Origin: Stieleria mannarensis
GTDB lineage: Bacteria; Planctomycetota; Planctomycetia; Pirellulales; Pirellulaceae
NCBI RefSeq assembly: GCF_014154935.1
Contig: NZ_JACEHH010000038.1
Coordinates: 25,766-89,765, forward strand
Length of the DNA stretch: 64,000 nt
Direction of reading: 5' to 3'
Numbering within the stretch: position 1 is the stretch's first letter; every line of letters starts with the position of its first letter. The notes below the pieces were generated by a model. The model was not told the origin of the DNA, ran no database searches, and worked only from the letters and a program-made list of their open reading frames with translations. Shown here in pieces: positions 27,158-35,189 of the stretch. Position numbers and translations under genes: made by a program.

Positions 27158-27487
27158 TTGAACCCCGACGCCCCCAGATCCTCAGCCCAGCCGGACCCGC
27201 CCGCGCGGCCGGGATTGCCGATCGGAACCGACCCTGCCAGCGTGCCGGCGTTTGGTTGCATCGTCTATTTTGCCCGCGAAGGTGACGTCTTCCGCGGCCG
27301 AGTGGCCAACTTAGCCGGAATTGAAGTCACCGCGGCCAGCCAGCGAGAGCTGCTCGGTCAAATCGTCGCACAATTCAAATCCGCCGTCTCGGACTGTCTG
27401 GGCAGGGGCGAAACCCCCGCCTGGATCGACCCACCGGCAGAGAAGCAGGCCGGCGAGAGCAAGTTGTTTCTGCCGGTGCATTTGTAG
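27158..27487 (+). CDS. Hypothetical protein, small
   Basis: This 109-residue protein uses a TTG at 27158; no ATG is available before the conserved-looking core. The core (about 33-100) reads FGCIVYFAREGDVFRGRVAN, LAGIEVTAASQRELLGQIVA, QFKSAVSDCLGRGE and ends FLPVHL. It resembles a small alpha/beta fold of the HicB type (strand, strand, helix) with a basic surface. The N-terminal 30 residues are proline-rich. I recognise no named family. Its stop codon TAG lies within the first bases (GTAG) of a repeat element, so the original C-terminus may have been changed by that insertion. Confidence 0.65.
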   Translation: MNPDAPRSSAQPDPPARPGLPIGTDPASVPAFGCIVYFAREGDVFRGRVANLAGIEVTAASQRELLGQIVAQFKSAVSDCLGRGETPAWIDPPAEKQAGESKLFLPVHL

Positions 27488-27510
27488 CTACCTTCGCCAG
27501 AAGGTGGATC
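27484..27510. repeat. REP-like half element, family A
   Basis: GTAGCTACCTTCGCCAGAAG and the next seven bases match one arm of the element at 30031-30165 and 47643-47772. The hairpin is ACCTTCgccaGAAGGT, a 6-bp stem with a GCCA loop. The leading GTAG overlaps the stop codon of the gene before it. Confidence 0.65.
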
Positions 27511-27589
27511 TCCGGCGGATCCCACGACGATGTCACGCGCATGACAGCCTAGGCGTCTACCGCAGCTTCGTGTCCGATCGGGCGGAACA

Positions 27590-27666
27590 GTCGCCGTCCT
27601 CTCCGAGGTCGGCGCGGGGCAAAGCTTCGCTTTTTCGGGGGCGCCGAGTTCGGAGAACACGGCGAC
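27590..27666. repeat. Long palindromic repeat, family B, copy 1
   Basis: A near-perfect inverted repeat: the left arm starts GTCGCCGTCCTCTCCGAGGT, the centre is CAAAGCTTCGCTTT, and the right arm ends CGAGTTCGGAGAACACGGCG. Two further copies lie at 46348-46420 and 46534-46609 in the opposite orientation. The arms could pair into a hairpin of about 25 bp. Confidence 0.7.
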
Positions 27667-27706
27667 TTTTAGACAGAGGCTAGAAGGCTATCCAACTTTG
27701 CTGTCG

Positions 27707-28774
27707 CTACCGCAACCGAACTGCAAAGCAGACTTCACAGCGGTTGCGGGCCAATTGGCGGACTTGGACGTCGATCGGGTTCCAGGTCTGGATCTGCTGC
27801 AACCAGTTCGAAATCCGTCCGGCGGCGTCGTAGTCACCCAGCTTCATCGTCAACAACATGCCCGACAGCGAACACTCGCGGTGCGTCACGATGTTCTCGA
27901 TCGTCGTCAGGGTCTTTTCGGGTTTGACGTTGGAATCGGCCAACAACCACTTCACGTTTCGAAATTCCCGTCGCGGAAGGTCTCCGGCGCGGGCGCGGAG
28001 ATGCTTGAATCGGGGATGGTTGGCGATCCGATCGTCCATTTCGGCCGGGTCGATCCCGATCACCTGCAATCCCAGTTCCAGCAATCGCCCACAGGCACCG
28101 CCGGGGGCGCTGCCGATTTCCACCGCCACGTCACCGGGGGCGAAATCAAAACCGCTCCAGGTGATCGACTCGGCGGCTTTGAAATACGCCCGCGAGATCG
28201 GTTCATACTGCGGCTCGATCGGCTGCACGCCGCCGGGCCATCGCGAATGCCATTGGGCAGCGGTGTGCCAACCGATAAACCAATCATCCGGATCGACCAA
28301 CACGACATCCAACACTCGTTCACCGGGTTGGGCGATTCGATTCGGTTGATCGCAGCGGACCCAGTTGCCGCCGAGCGACTGGTGCACCCGCTGGGCAACC
28401 AATTTGGCGACTTCATCGACACCGGGTTCGAAACCGAACTTGCCGATCGGAAGCCGGTCCCGCGGCCACAGGTGAAGCTGATCGAAGGGCCGACCGGGGA
28501 CGATTTTTTCGGTCAATAGGCCGACCAGCCCGGCCACCTGAGCTTCACCGTCGGCGTTTTTCAAATGACCGATCGAATAGGCCGCGGTGCGGATGAATGT
28601 CCCGCCGGGCAACTCGACTTGACTGTCGTGTTTGGCGGTGACGAATCCGGGCCGGGAAAACGCCAAACGCCATCCCTCCGCGGCGATCGATTGTTTGACC
28701 TGCTTCTCCGCACCGTTGGCGCAGCACAGCATCGCGAACGTCGGTTGGGAGGTGGGTGGGTCGGTGGAAGTCAT
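27707..28774 (-). CDS. RlmM-like 23S rRNA 2'-O-ribose methyltransferase
   Basis: This 355-residue protein has an N-terminal RNA-binding part (about 1-170; MLCCANGAEKQVKQSIAAEG, with the THUMP-like PGFVTAK segment) and a C-terminal FtsJ/RrmJ-type methyltransferase. The SAM-binding motif is VAVEIGSAPGGACGRLLELG, followed by IGIDPAEMD and HLRARAGD. The FtsJ catalytic lysine probably lies in LLTMKLGDY, and the final RNRCEVCFAV holds a glutamate in the expected place. RlmM methylates C2498 of 23S rRNA in E. coli; the family here is divergent, so the exact target is uncertain. ATG 28774 is preferred to the TTG two codons upstream. The amidohydrolase gene ends just upstream on the same strand. Confidence 0.8.
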   Translation of the reverse strand: MTSTDPPTSQPTFAMLCCANGAEKQVKQSIAAEGWRLAFSRPGFVTAKHDSQVELPGGTFIRTAAYSIGHLKNADGEAQVAGLVGLLTEKIVPGRPFDQLHLWPRDRLPIGKFGFEPGVDEVAKLVAQRVHQSLGGNWVRCDQPNRIAQPGERVLDVVLVDPDDWFIGWHTAAQWHSRWPGGVQPIEPQYEPISRAYFKAAESITWSGFDFAPGDVAVEIGSAPGGACGRLLELGLQVIGIDPAEMDDRIANHPRFKHLRARAGDLPRREFRNVKWLLADSNVKPEKTLTTIENIVTHRECSLSGMLLTMKLGDYDAAGRISNWLQQIQTWNPIDVQVRQLARNRCEVCFAVRLR

Positions 28775-28800
28775 GGTCAAAGGTTTGTGATCGAAAGAAA

Positions 28801-30174
28801 CTACTTCTCCAGTCGCTGGCGAATCCCCGGGATCAGCTTGCTGGCGTTTTCGAAATACAGCTTGCGCAACACTTCATCGGGCAGATCGACTCCATAGATC
28901 TGCCACATTCCTTGCGGCGGTGGTACTTTTTCGCTGTAGGGGAAGGACTCGTCGCGGGTTTCGAAGAACCGCCAATACAGTCGAACGCGTGTCTCGGGCC
29001 AGGGGCCGTCGGTGCCGAACAGCAAACGGTCTTGATAGCGGATCAGAAAATCGCGCGCCGTGAAAGGCTGGCGACCCAATTCAGCGATCCGCGAGGCCGG
29101 TTCGATCCACAAATTCGGGTATTCGTCCAGCCACTCGGCGACGACCTTCAAATCCTCGGGGTTGTTGGCGACGTGGGCACCGATGAACTGTGTCTCGGGG
29201 TGGCGTTTGATCACCCGGTTGCGGGCGTCCAGCAATTCCTGGCGCGAGGGAAACTGGTCGCCGAAAAAGCTCCAATCGGGATGTCGACTCAGCTCTTCCC
29301 AGCGTTCGTTGGTTTCGTCGACGGGATCGAAAAAGGCGGCCGGGTCGGCGGTGTGAATGATGATCGGCAGTCCAAGCTCCCCGCACTTGGCCCAGATCGG
29401 ATCCCATCGCGGGTCGTCGATTTTCATCCAGGTCCCGTCGGGGTTCTTGTACCCCAGCCCGAACCGCTTGAACAGTTTCAGGCCGCTGACACCGCGTTTT
29501 GCCGCCTGTTCCAGTTCGGCCGCCGTCCGCTCGGCGAACCCCGGTCGATGGCAAGGCCAGAGTGCCGGTCGGTCTCGGGGTGCGTTGCCCTGCCAATCGA
29601 TGTTGGCAAAGATGGCGAATCGATCACGATAGTCCGTCCACAGATACCGCATGTGATGCTCAAGTTGGTCGCCCAGCTTGCCATCCAGGGAAACGCAGAC
29701 CGCGATGTTGTTGCGGTCCATCAAACCGACGAAGTCATCGAGGGCTTCTTTGCTGTCACGCAGCCGATAGTGAAAGTGGGTGTGCACGTCCACCACGGGC
29801 ATCGCGGCAGAGTGTCTTGGGTGCTGTGGCACAACCAATTTTTGTTCGGGGCGAAAATTCCGCAACAACAATTCGCGTCCGTCGCGTCCATCAAGCGGAA
29901 GCTCAAGCGGTGGCGGATCGTTGGCCGTCGGATCGCGGGTTTCCGCCGGACTCGCTTTTTGCGGGTCGGGACGTTGCGCGAGGATCGTTTTCGGGGCGAT
30001 CGAAACGACGATCAGGGCCGCCAGCAGCCTCGCTGGACAGCGCCACTTTGACGTAGCGACGCGCGCCAGAGCGTGGAATACGCCCAGGATCCACCTTCTG
30101 GCGAAGGTAGCGACGTCTGACCGACGATTCGCAATGTTTCTTGTGCAACGTGGCGTTGTCCAGCGAGCGAACAC
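28801..30174 (-). CDS. Secreted amidohydrolase-2 family protein, start uncertain
   Basis: The mature domain runs from about 29950 down to 28801 and is an amidohydrolase (TIM barrel) with the metal-binding DVHTHFHYRL, then GVSGLKLFKRFG, LPIIIHTADP, FIGAHVANN and the late LLFGTDGPWPE. Such enzymes hydrolyse C-N or C-O bonds or decarboxylate. A signal peptide (ARLLAALIVVSIAPKTILAQ) precedes it. Immediately upstream, in frame, lies a MITE-like repeat (30031-30165), and no ATG, GTG or TTG occurs between the repeat and the signal peptide. The GTG at 30174 and the ATG at 30291 are the nearest options, both reading through the repeat. Either translation runs through the repeat, or the start has been destroyed. 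Confidence 0.8.
   Translation of the reverse strand: MFARWTTPRCTRNIANRRSDVATFARRWILGVFHALARVATSKWRCPARLLAALIVVSIAPKTILAQRPDPQKASPAETRDPTANDPPPLELPLDGRDGRELLLRNFRPEQKLVVPQHPRHSAAMPVVDVHTHFHYRLRDSKEALDDFVGLMDRNNIAVCVSLDGKLGDQLEHHMRYLWTDYRDRFAIFANIDWQGNAPRDRPALWPCHRPGFAERTAAELEQAAKRGVSGLKLFKRFGLGYKNPDGTWMKIDDPRWDPIWAKCGELGLPIIIHTADPAAFFDPVDETNERWEELSRHPDWSFFGDQFPSRQELLDARNRVIKRHPETQFIGAHVANNPEDLKVVAEWLDEYPNLWIEPASRIAELGRQPFTARDFLIRYQDRLLFGTDGPWPETRVRLYWRFFETRDESFPYSEKVPPPQGMWQIYGVDLPDEVLRKLYFENASKLIPGIRQRLEK
30031..30165. mobile_element. MITE/REP-like element, family A, full copy 1
   Basis: The ends are inverted repeats: CGCTGGACAGCGCCACTTTG at the left, and the right end read in reverse is CGCTGGACAACGCCACGTTG (18 of 20 match). 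Inside are two hairpins facing each other, one around GCGCGCCAGAGC and the other ACCTTCtggcGAAGGT, each flanked by GTAGCGAC-type bases. There is no coding capacity, so it must be moved by an enzyme supplied elsewhere. It lies over the 5' end of the amidohydrolase gene. Confidence 0.7.
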
Positions 30175-30279
30175 TTCGGTCGCCGCTGGACGAACGCGGC
30201 GGCCGATGGCAAGCTTTGCCGCCACCGTGGATTCCCTCGGTGCCTCGGTCGCTACAATAAAGCATGGTGATCGCAGAAC

Positions 30280-32646
30280 GTGAAAATGCATCGAAGACGG
30301 ACGGTGGGGAAGACGGATGGTGGGCTCGAAGAGGGCGAGAGTGACGGAGTGAGCAACGAAGACCAAACGCAGTATCAAACCGAGGGTGGCCGATCGACCA
30401 GCAAACGGCTGTCGATGCAGGCGACGACGCCCCCGGCCGATGTCCCAGGGTATCGGCTGGAGCGGTTTTTGGGCAGCGGCGCTTTCGGACAGGTCTGGGT
30501 CGGGCGGGATCTGAACACCGGCCGACCGGTCGCGATCAAATTTTTCTTGCACCGTGGCGGTGTCAATTGGTCGCTGCTCAGCCACGAGGTCAAAAACCTG
30601 GTGCAATTATCCTCCGATCGCCACATCGTCCAAGTGCTGGAAGTCGGCTGGGACAGCGATCCGCCGTATTATGTGATGGAACTGGTCACCGGGGGCTCGC
30701 TGGAGGAGGAACTGACCCAGCGGGGGGCGATGCCGGTCGCCGAGTCGGTTCTGATGTTTCGCAAAATCTGTATCGGGCTCAACCACAGCCACAGCAAGGG
30801 GGTGCTGCACTGCGATCTCAAACCGGCCAACATCCTGTTGGGCGAGGACCACGAACCGCGATTGGCTGACTTCGGCCAAAGCCGGATGACACACGACCAG
30901 TCGCCGTCGTTGGGAACGTTGTTCTACATGGCACCCGAACAGGCCGATCTGGAATCGACCCCCAGCAGTGCCTGGGACGTGTATGCCGTCGGCGCGATCA
31001 TGTATCGGATGCTGACCGGCGGCCCGCCGTATCGCGAAGATTCGATCATCGAACAACTCGACACCGCCGGTTCACTGCCCAAGCGGTTGCAGCGCTACCG
31101 CGAATCGATCCAAAAGGCCTCACCGCCGACCCGCCACATCCAACGCTCCGGTGTGGACCGCGAACTGTCGCGGATCGTTAGCTGCTGTCTGGCCGCCAAC
31201 CCCGAGGACCGTTTCACCAACGTTCAAGAAATCCTGGACCGCTTGGATCGCCGCGAGGAAATGCGTGCCAAGCGGCCGTTGATGTTGCTGGGGATTCTCG
31301 GGCCGTTGTTGTTGTTGGTTGCAACCAGCATCTTCGCGGCACGGACGATCAACCGAGCCAGCGAGGGAACGAAGCAAGCGCTGCGAAAAGAAGCCTTTAG
31401 CAGCAACCAGCTGGCGGCGAAGTTTGCCGCGCGGACACTCGAAAGCGAACTGGAACGCTACTTTCGATTGTGCCGCGACGAAATCGACGAGCCCGGTTTT
31501 CGAGCCTCCTTGGCCGCCGCACTCAACGACCCGGCGGTCAGTCGCAATTTAAACATCATCGCCGACCAGCGCACCAGCGAGCAGGCGTTGAAAATGGTCG
31601 ACACTCGCGACACGCTGTTGGATCTGCCGGCGCGCGTCGCGATGGATCAATACTTGGACGGACGCTTGAAACAGTACACGCGGGAGAGCGAGGATTCGCG
31701 GATCCCGCGGTTGGCGACGATGTTTGTCACCGACCGCTCGGGAACGATCTTCGCCATCGCCTATGACCACCCGGTCGCCCGTGACCAAAACAGCGCCGGG
31801 CGAAACTATGCGTACCGGACGTACTACCACGCCCAGAAAAACGATCTGCCCAGGAACACCCCGATCGACTCGATCCAGCCGCTCGATCACATGCATCTGT
31901 CGGCCGCCTTTCAGTCCACCGCGACGGGCTTGTGGAAAGTCGCGATCAGCGGCCCGGTGTACTTGTCCGACGACCGGTCCGGCGAGCCCGATGCGGTATT
32001 CGTTGCCACAGTCAACTTGGGTGACTTTGAATTGCTGCAAGGCGACGAGGGGGCCAATCAGGTCGCCGTGCTGGTCGAGGCTCGCGAAGGCAAGGTGCGT
32101 GGGACGATCTTGCAACACCCGTACCTGGAAGCCCGACACCGGGCGGGCATGCGGAACGCCGGAGACCCCTACAAGGTCGAAGCCGACAAGATGGACGACC
32201 TGTTGCGCGGCGGCGATGTCGATTACCAAGATCCGGTGGCGGTTGCCGAAGACGCCCAGGCCTACGGCGGCCACTGGATCGCGGCGATGCAACCGGTTGC
32301 CGTGCCCGGCGAAGGCAAGTTCGGCTCCGGCGGCGACAACCAGGCCGATCTGCTGGTGCTGGTTCAGTATCGATTGAGCAAGGTGTTCGCGCCGGTCGGG
32401 GTGATGGAGCAGACCCTGCTGTGGGAAGGCGCCGCCGCCTTGCTGTCGATCTTGCTGGTCAGCGGCACACTGTGGATTTTCGTCCGCCGCGTCGGTGACG
32501 AACGCATCCACCGGGGACGCCACCGAGAACCGGATTCACCCCACGCCCCCGCAACCGTCCGCGAGCCGGCCGAAGGGGACACTTCAAAGCCGACACGGCC
32601 AGCCGACATCACCGAAACACAACAGGCTCCGGCACGGGCGGATTGA
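30280..32646 (+). CDS. Transmembrane Ser/Thr kinase with Cache-like sensor
   Basis: The kinase domain spans about residues 55-320: glycine loop LGSGAFGQVWVG, VAIKFF lysine, the catalytic loop HCDLKPANILL, ADFGQSR, and APEQAD. The usual HRD arginine is cysteine (HCD), so this is a 'non-RD' kinase that should not need activation-loop phosphorylation. A membrane segment (about 332-352) leads to a 350-residue outer domain resembling dCache sensors (TMFVTDRSGTIFAIAYDHPV; RNYAYRTYYHAQ), then a second membrane segment (711-735) and a short tail. It therefore senses an extracellular ligand and phosphorylates cytoplasmic proteins. The GTG at 30280 is the longest start; GTG 30349 and ATG 30415 are alternatives. 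It converges on an FHA-domain gene. Confidence 0.88.
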   Translation: MKMHRRRTVGKTDGGLEEGESDGVSNEDQTQYQTEGGRSTSKRLSMQATTPPADVPGYRLERFLGSGAFGQVWVGRDLNTGRPVAIKFFLHRGGVNWSLLSHEVKNLVQLSSDRHIVQVLEVGWDSDPPYYVMELVTGGSLEEELTQRGAMPVAESVLMFRKICIGLNHSHSKGVLHCDLKPANILLGEDHEPRLADFGQSRMTHDQSPSLGTLFYMAPEQADLESTPSSAWDVYAVGAIMYRMLTGGPPYREDSIIEQLDTAGSLPKRLQRYRESIQKASPPTRHIQRSGVDRELSRIVSCCLAANPEDRFTNVQEILDRLDRREEMRAKRPLMLLGILGPLLLLVATSIFAARTINRASEGTKQALRKEAFSSNQLAAKFAARTLESELERYFRLCRDEIDEPGFRASLAAALNDPAVSRNLNIIADQRTSEQALKMVDTRDTLLDLPARVAMDQYLDGRLKQYTRESEDSRIPRLATMFVTDRSGTIFAIAYDHPVARDQNSAGRNYAYRTYYHAQKNDLPRNTPIDSIQPLDHMHLSAAFQSTATGLWKVAISGPVYLSDDRSGEPDAVFVATVNLGDFELLQGDEGANQVAVLVEAREGKVRGTILQHPYLEARHRAGMRNAGDPYKVEADKMDDLLRGGDVDYQDPVAVAEDAQAYGGHWIAAMQPVAVPGEGKFGSGGDNQADLLVLVQYRLSKVFAPVGVMEQTLLWEGAAALLSILLVSGTLWIFVRRVGDERIHRGRHREPDSPHAPATVREPAEGDTSKPTRPADITETQQAPARAD

Positions 32647-32660
32647 GCCGCGGGTCACTT

Positions 32661-32724
32661 GGTCGCTATGCTCGCCAGAGCGTGGAAAACGCGGTGGAGC
32701 GACCTTCTGGCGAAGGTCGCGACG
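32661..32724. repeat. REP-like paired hairpin, family A copy
   Basis: The two facing hairpins of family A are present (CGCCAGAGCGTGGAAAACGC and CGACCTTCTGGCGAAGGTCG), without the outer TGGACAG ends. It fills the gap between the kinase gene and the converging FHA gene and may serve both as a two-way terminator. Confidence 0.65.
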
Positions 32725-32736
32725 TCCCGCCCGAAA

Positions 32737-33198
32737 CTACTCCGGGTCCTTGTTGCCGAAGGGCTTTTTACTGTCGCGTTTGCTGAGTCCGGCGCGGTCC
32801 ATCAGCGAGCTTCGCATCAGTTCGTCCAGGTACTCGTCGTCGGCCGGCGGAGGGCCGTAGGCGCCCAGCGTTTGTGGGTCGTATTCGACCAGGTACTCGT
32901 GCCGCGCGATCGACAATTTGCACTTCGGGTCCAGCCGTTTACGGATCACCGGACGGCCATCGACCTTGATCCCGTTGCGGCTGTTCATGTCGCGGATGAA
33001 CCAATAGCCGTGTTCCAGGGAAAGACGACAATGCTGGCCGGACACATTGCTGAATTTCAGCTGAACGTCATTTTCGGCGCGGCGGCCGATGGTCAGGCGT
33101 TCTTTGATCAAGGGGATCGGGTCGCCGCCCCCGACGGGCGTCAACTGGCCGTAAGGGCCGGCAAAATCTAGATCGGCGTCGTCGTCGTAATAATTCAC
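32737..33198 (-). CDS. FHA-domain protein
   Basis: This 153-residue protein is essentially one FHA domain (about residues 15-115), which binds phosphothreonine peptides. The conserved residues are visible: LTIGRRAENDVQL (Gly-Arg), VSGQHCRLSL (Ser and His), and IRDMNSRNGIKVDG (Asn-Gly). A short acidic N-terminus and a charged tail surround it. I chose the GTG at 33198, which has GAGGACG about 5 bases before it; a TTG at 33222 is in frame. It is cytoplasmic. It faces the Ser/Thr kinase gene on the other strand, and FHA proteins commonly read the marks set by such kinases. Confidence 0.88.
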   Translation of the reverse strand: MNYYDDDADLDFAGPYGQLTPVGGGDPIPLIKERLTIGRRAENDVQLKFSNVSGQHCRLSLEHGYWFIRDMNSRNGIKVDGRPVIRKRLDPKCKLSIARHEYLVEYDPQTLGAYGPPPADDEYLDELMRSSLMDRAGLSKRDSKKPFGNKDPE

Positions 33199-33334
33199 CG
33201 TCGTCCTCGCGGGATGTGGCAAAACGGTCTATTGCGGTAGACTGGTCGTGCTACAAAAAGAATCAAATCATCCGGGGCGGAATTCCGCCACCTACTACTA
33301 TCGATCGAGCAACACTGTTTGGCAACGGACTCCT

Positions 33335-34429
33335 TTGACAATTTCTCATTGTAACGATCGTTTGGCTTGGCAGCGTGAAGGGTTGCCGTTCAACGCGTTC
33401 GGCGCCGCACTGCGGCGTCGTTTCGGCGGCCGAATCCAGCGGGTCAGTATCGACGCCGGGTTCACCTGTCCCAATGTCGATGGCGCCGTCGCCCGTGGCG
33501 GGTGCAATTTCTGTGACAACCGCTCGTTCAGCCCCTCACGTCGCGTGCGGCTGAAACGCGTCGGGGAGCAATTGGACGGCGGAATCACCAGCGTCCGCCG
33601 GCGATACAAGCAGGTGAAGGGGTTTTTGGCCTATTTCCAGCCCGCCACCAACACCTATGCCCCGGTCGACCAACTCGAAGAGGTCTTTCAGATGGCGCTG
33701 GGTTGGCACCCGGACATCGTCGGGCTGGCCATCGGCACCCGCCCCGATTGCATCCCCGAAAGTGTCGTCGACTTGACTCGCAAACTGGCCCAGGACCACT
33801 ACGTCTCCCTGGAGCTGGGGATGCAAACGATGCATCAACCGGGGCTCGATTGGATGAACCGCGTCCACAACCACGATCACCTGGTCAACGCCATCGACCG
33901 CTGCCGGGGACAAGGGTTTGAGTGCTGTGTCCACATCATTTTGGGTATCCCGGGCGAAACCCACGCGATGATGATGCAGACGGCCGACGAAGTGGCCCGG
34001 CTGGGATTCGACGCGATCAAATTGCACAATCTGTATGCCGTCCAAGGCACACCGCTGGGCGAGGAGGTGGCCAGCGGAAAAATTCAATTGATGCAACAGG
34101 ACACTTACGTCAACACCGTGGTCGATTTCCTGCAGCGCATCCCCCCCACGACGATCGTCGAACGGATCAGCGGCGACGCGCCGCCGAAATACCTGATCGG
34201 CCCCCAATGGTGCCTGGAAAAATCCACGCTCAAACTGCAAATCGAAACCGAATTCAAACGTCGCGGCACCCGCCAAGGCTCGCACTATCGCCCCCCGGCT
34301 CTGTTGCCGGAAAACCGCCCCCGCCCGGCCGACAACACTCCTGCGTCGATCCGATCGCAAATCGACGTGCGGGGACGTTTGCCGGTTCTCAAGATGGAAA
34401 GCGGCGTCCAGTCCGAGTGCGGCGACTAG
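33335..34429 (+). CDS. Radical SAM protein, YhcC/TIGR01212-like
   Basis: This 364-residue radical SAM enzyme carries the iron-sulfur cluster cysteines in FTCPNVDGAVARGGCNFCDN (a wide spacing before CxxC, typical of the YhcC branch). Other features fit the TIM barrel: FQPATNTYAPVDQL, VGLAIGTRPDCIPESVVDL, LELGMQTMH, HIILGIPGETHAMM and IKLHNLYAVQGTPL. The biochemical role of this family is not settled. The C-terminal 50 residues are basic and probably disordered. The TTG at 33335 gives a family-like N-terminus; the frame also runs upstream to a GTG at 33248 that adds an unlikely stretch. Confidence 0.88.
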   Translation: MTISHCNDRLAWQREGLPFNAFGAALRRRFGGRIQRVSIDAGFTCPNVDGAVARGGCNFCDNRSFSPSRRVRLKRVGEQLDGGITSVRRRYKQVKGFLAYFQPATNTYAPVDQLEEVFQMALGWHPDIVGLAIGTRPDCIPESVVDLTRKLAQDHYVSLELGMQTMHQPGLDWMNRVHNHDHLVNAIDRCRGQGFECCVHIILGIPGETHAMMMQTADEVARLGFDAIKLHNLYAVQGTPLGEEVASGKIQLMQQDTYVNTVVDFLQRIPPTTIVERISGDAPPKYLIGPQWCLEKSTLKLQIETEFKRRGTRQGSHYRPPALLPENRPRPADNTPASIRSQIDVRGRLPVLKMESGVQSECGD

Positions 34430-34526
34430 ACGGTAGGCGCAAGCGTTCTTGTTGATGTGCCCGGCCGTTGGACAAACGCGCTATCCTTCACCGGACTCCG
34501 GAGCGTTGCCCCAGACCCACGGTCCC

Positions 34527-35189
34527 TCAAGGCGAGACACCGACGGTTGGACCACCTGCCAACAAGCCGCCGAAGACGGCGCCCGCCAGATGAGATTCGA
34601 TCAAGGGCTTGAATCCATCGGCATCGACAAACAGCACCTCGCCGGTCACGGATTCATACAGCAGTTTCCCGACCAGCAACGTTGCCATCGCCGTCCAAAA
34701 AGCGACAAACATTCGATCGCGACCGGCAAGACTGTGTCGAAACTGATCGCCGATGAACCAAACGAACAACCCGGTGTCGATCCCGCTCAGCCCCCGGTAG
34801 CCCGAAACATCCTTGCACATCAACGCGACCGCCGCCGAGATCCCAAGCGCCATCACCAGCAGCGCGACCCCAAAAAGTTTTGGGTGTTGTCGTTCACAGA
34901 CCGCCCCCAACACGACAAACATCAACACGTCCCAAAACAAATGCTGGCTGTCATAGTGCGTGAGGTGACCGGAAAGAAAACGCCACCATTGTCCCTCGGC
35001 GACAGACGCGAAATCCAATTGCAACGCCGCGGCCAGACCTGGAACGACAGACGCCAGGATCGCGATCGCCGAAACGACCAGGGTCACGCGATGGTCCTTG
35101 CACCATGACAGGCCCTGGCGGCAGATGCGTCGGTGTCCGGTCTCGCTGCTTTGGCGAAGCGTCGGGATCAGGGATTCGCCTGCACTCAT
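34527..35189 (-). CDS. Rhombosortase-like intramembrane protease
   Basis: This 220-residue membrane protein has about six segments and a rhomboid fold. GQWWRFLSGHLTHYDSQHLF holds the histidines of rhombosortases, with DVLM in place of the usual Asn. The catalytic serine is in GLSGIDTG (Ser135) and the partner histidine in ESHLAGA (His200). Rhombosortases cut proteins carrying GlyGly-CTERM tails and release or anchor them at the outer surface. Its ATG overlaps the stop of the upstream gene (ATGA at 35186-35189), whose product ends in a Gly-rich, hydrophobic, basic tail. This links enzyme and substrate. It is much more like rhombosortase than general rhomboid proteases (short, with the W-R-x-x-S/T-G-H motif). 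Confidence 0.82.
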   Translation of the reverse strand: MSAGESLIPTLRQSSETGHRRICRQGLSWCKDHRVTLVVSAIAILASVVPGLAAALQLDFASVAEGQWWRFLSGHLTHYDSQHLFWDVLMFVVLGAVCERQHPKLFGVALLVMALGISAAVALMCKDVSGYRGLSGIDTGLFVWFIGDQFRHSLAGRDRMFVAFWTAMATLLVGKLLYESVTGEVLFVDADGFKPLIESHLAGAVFGGLLAGGPTVGVSP

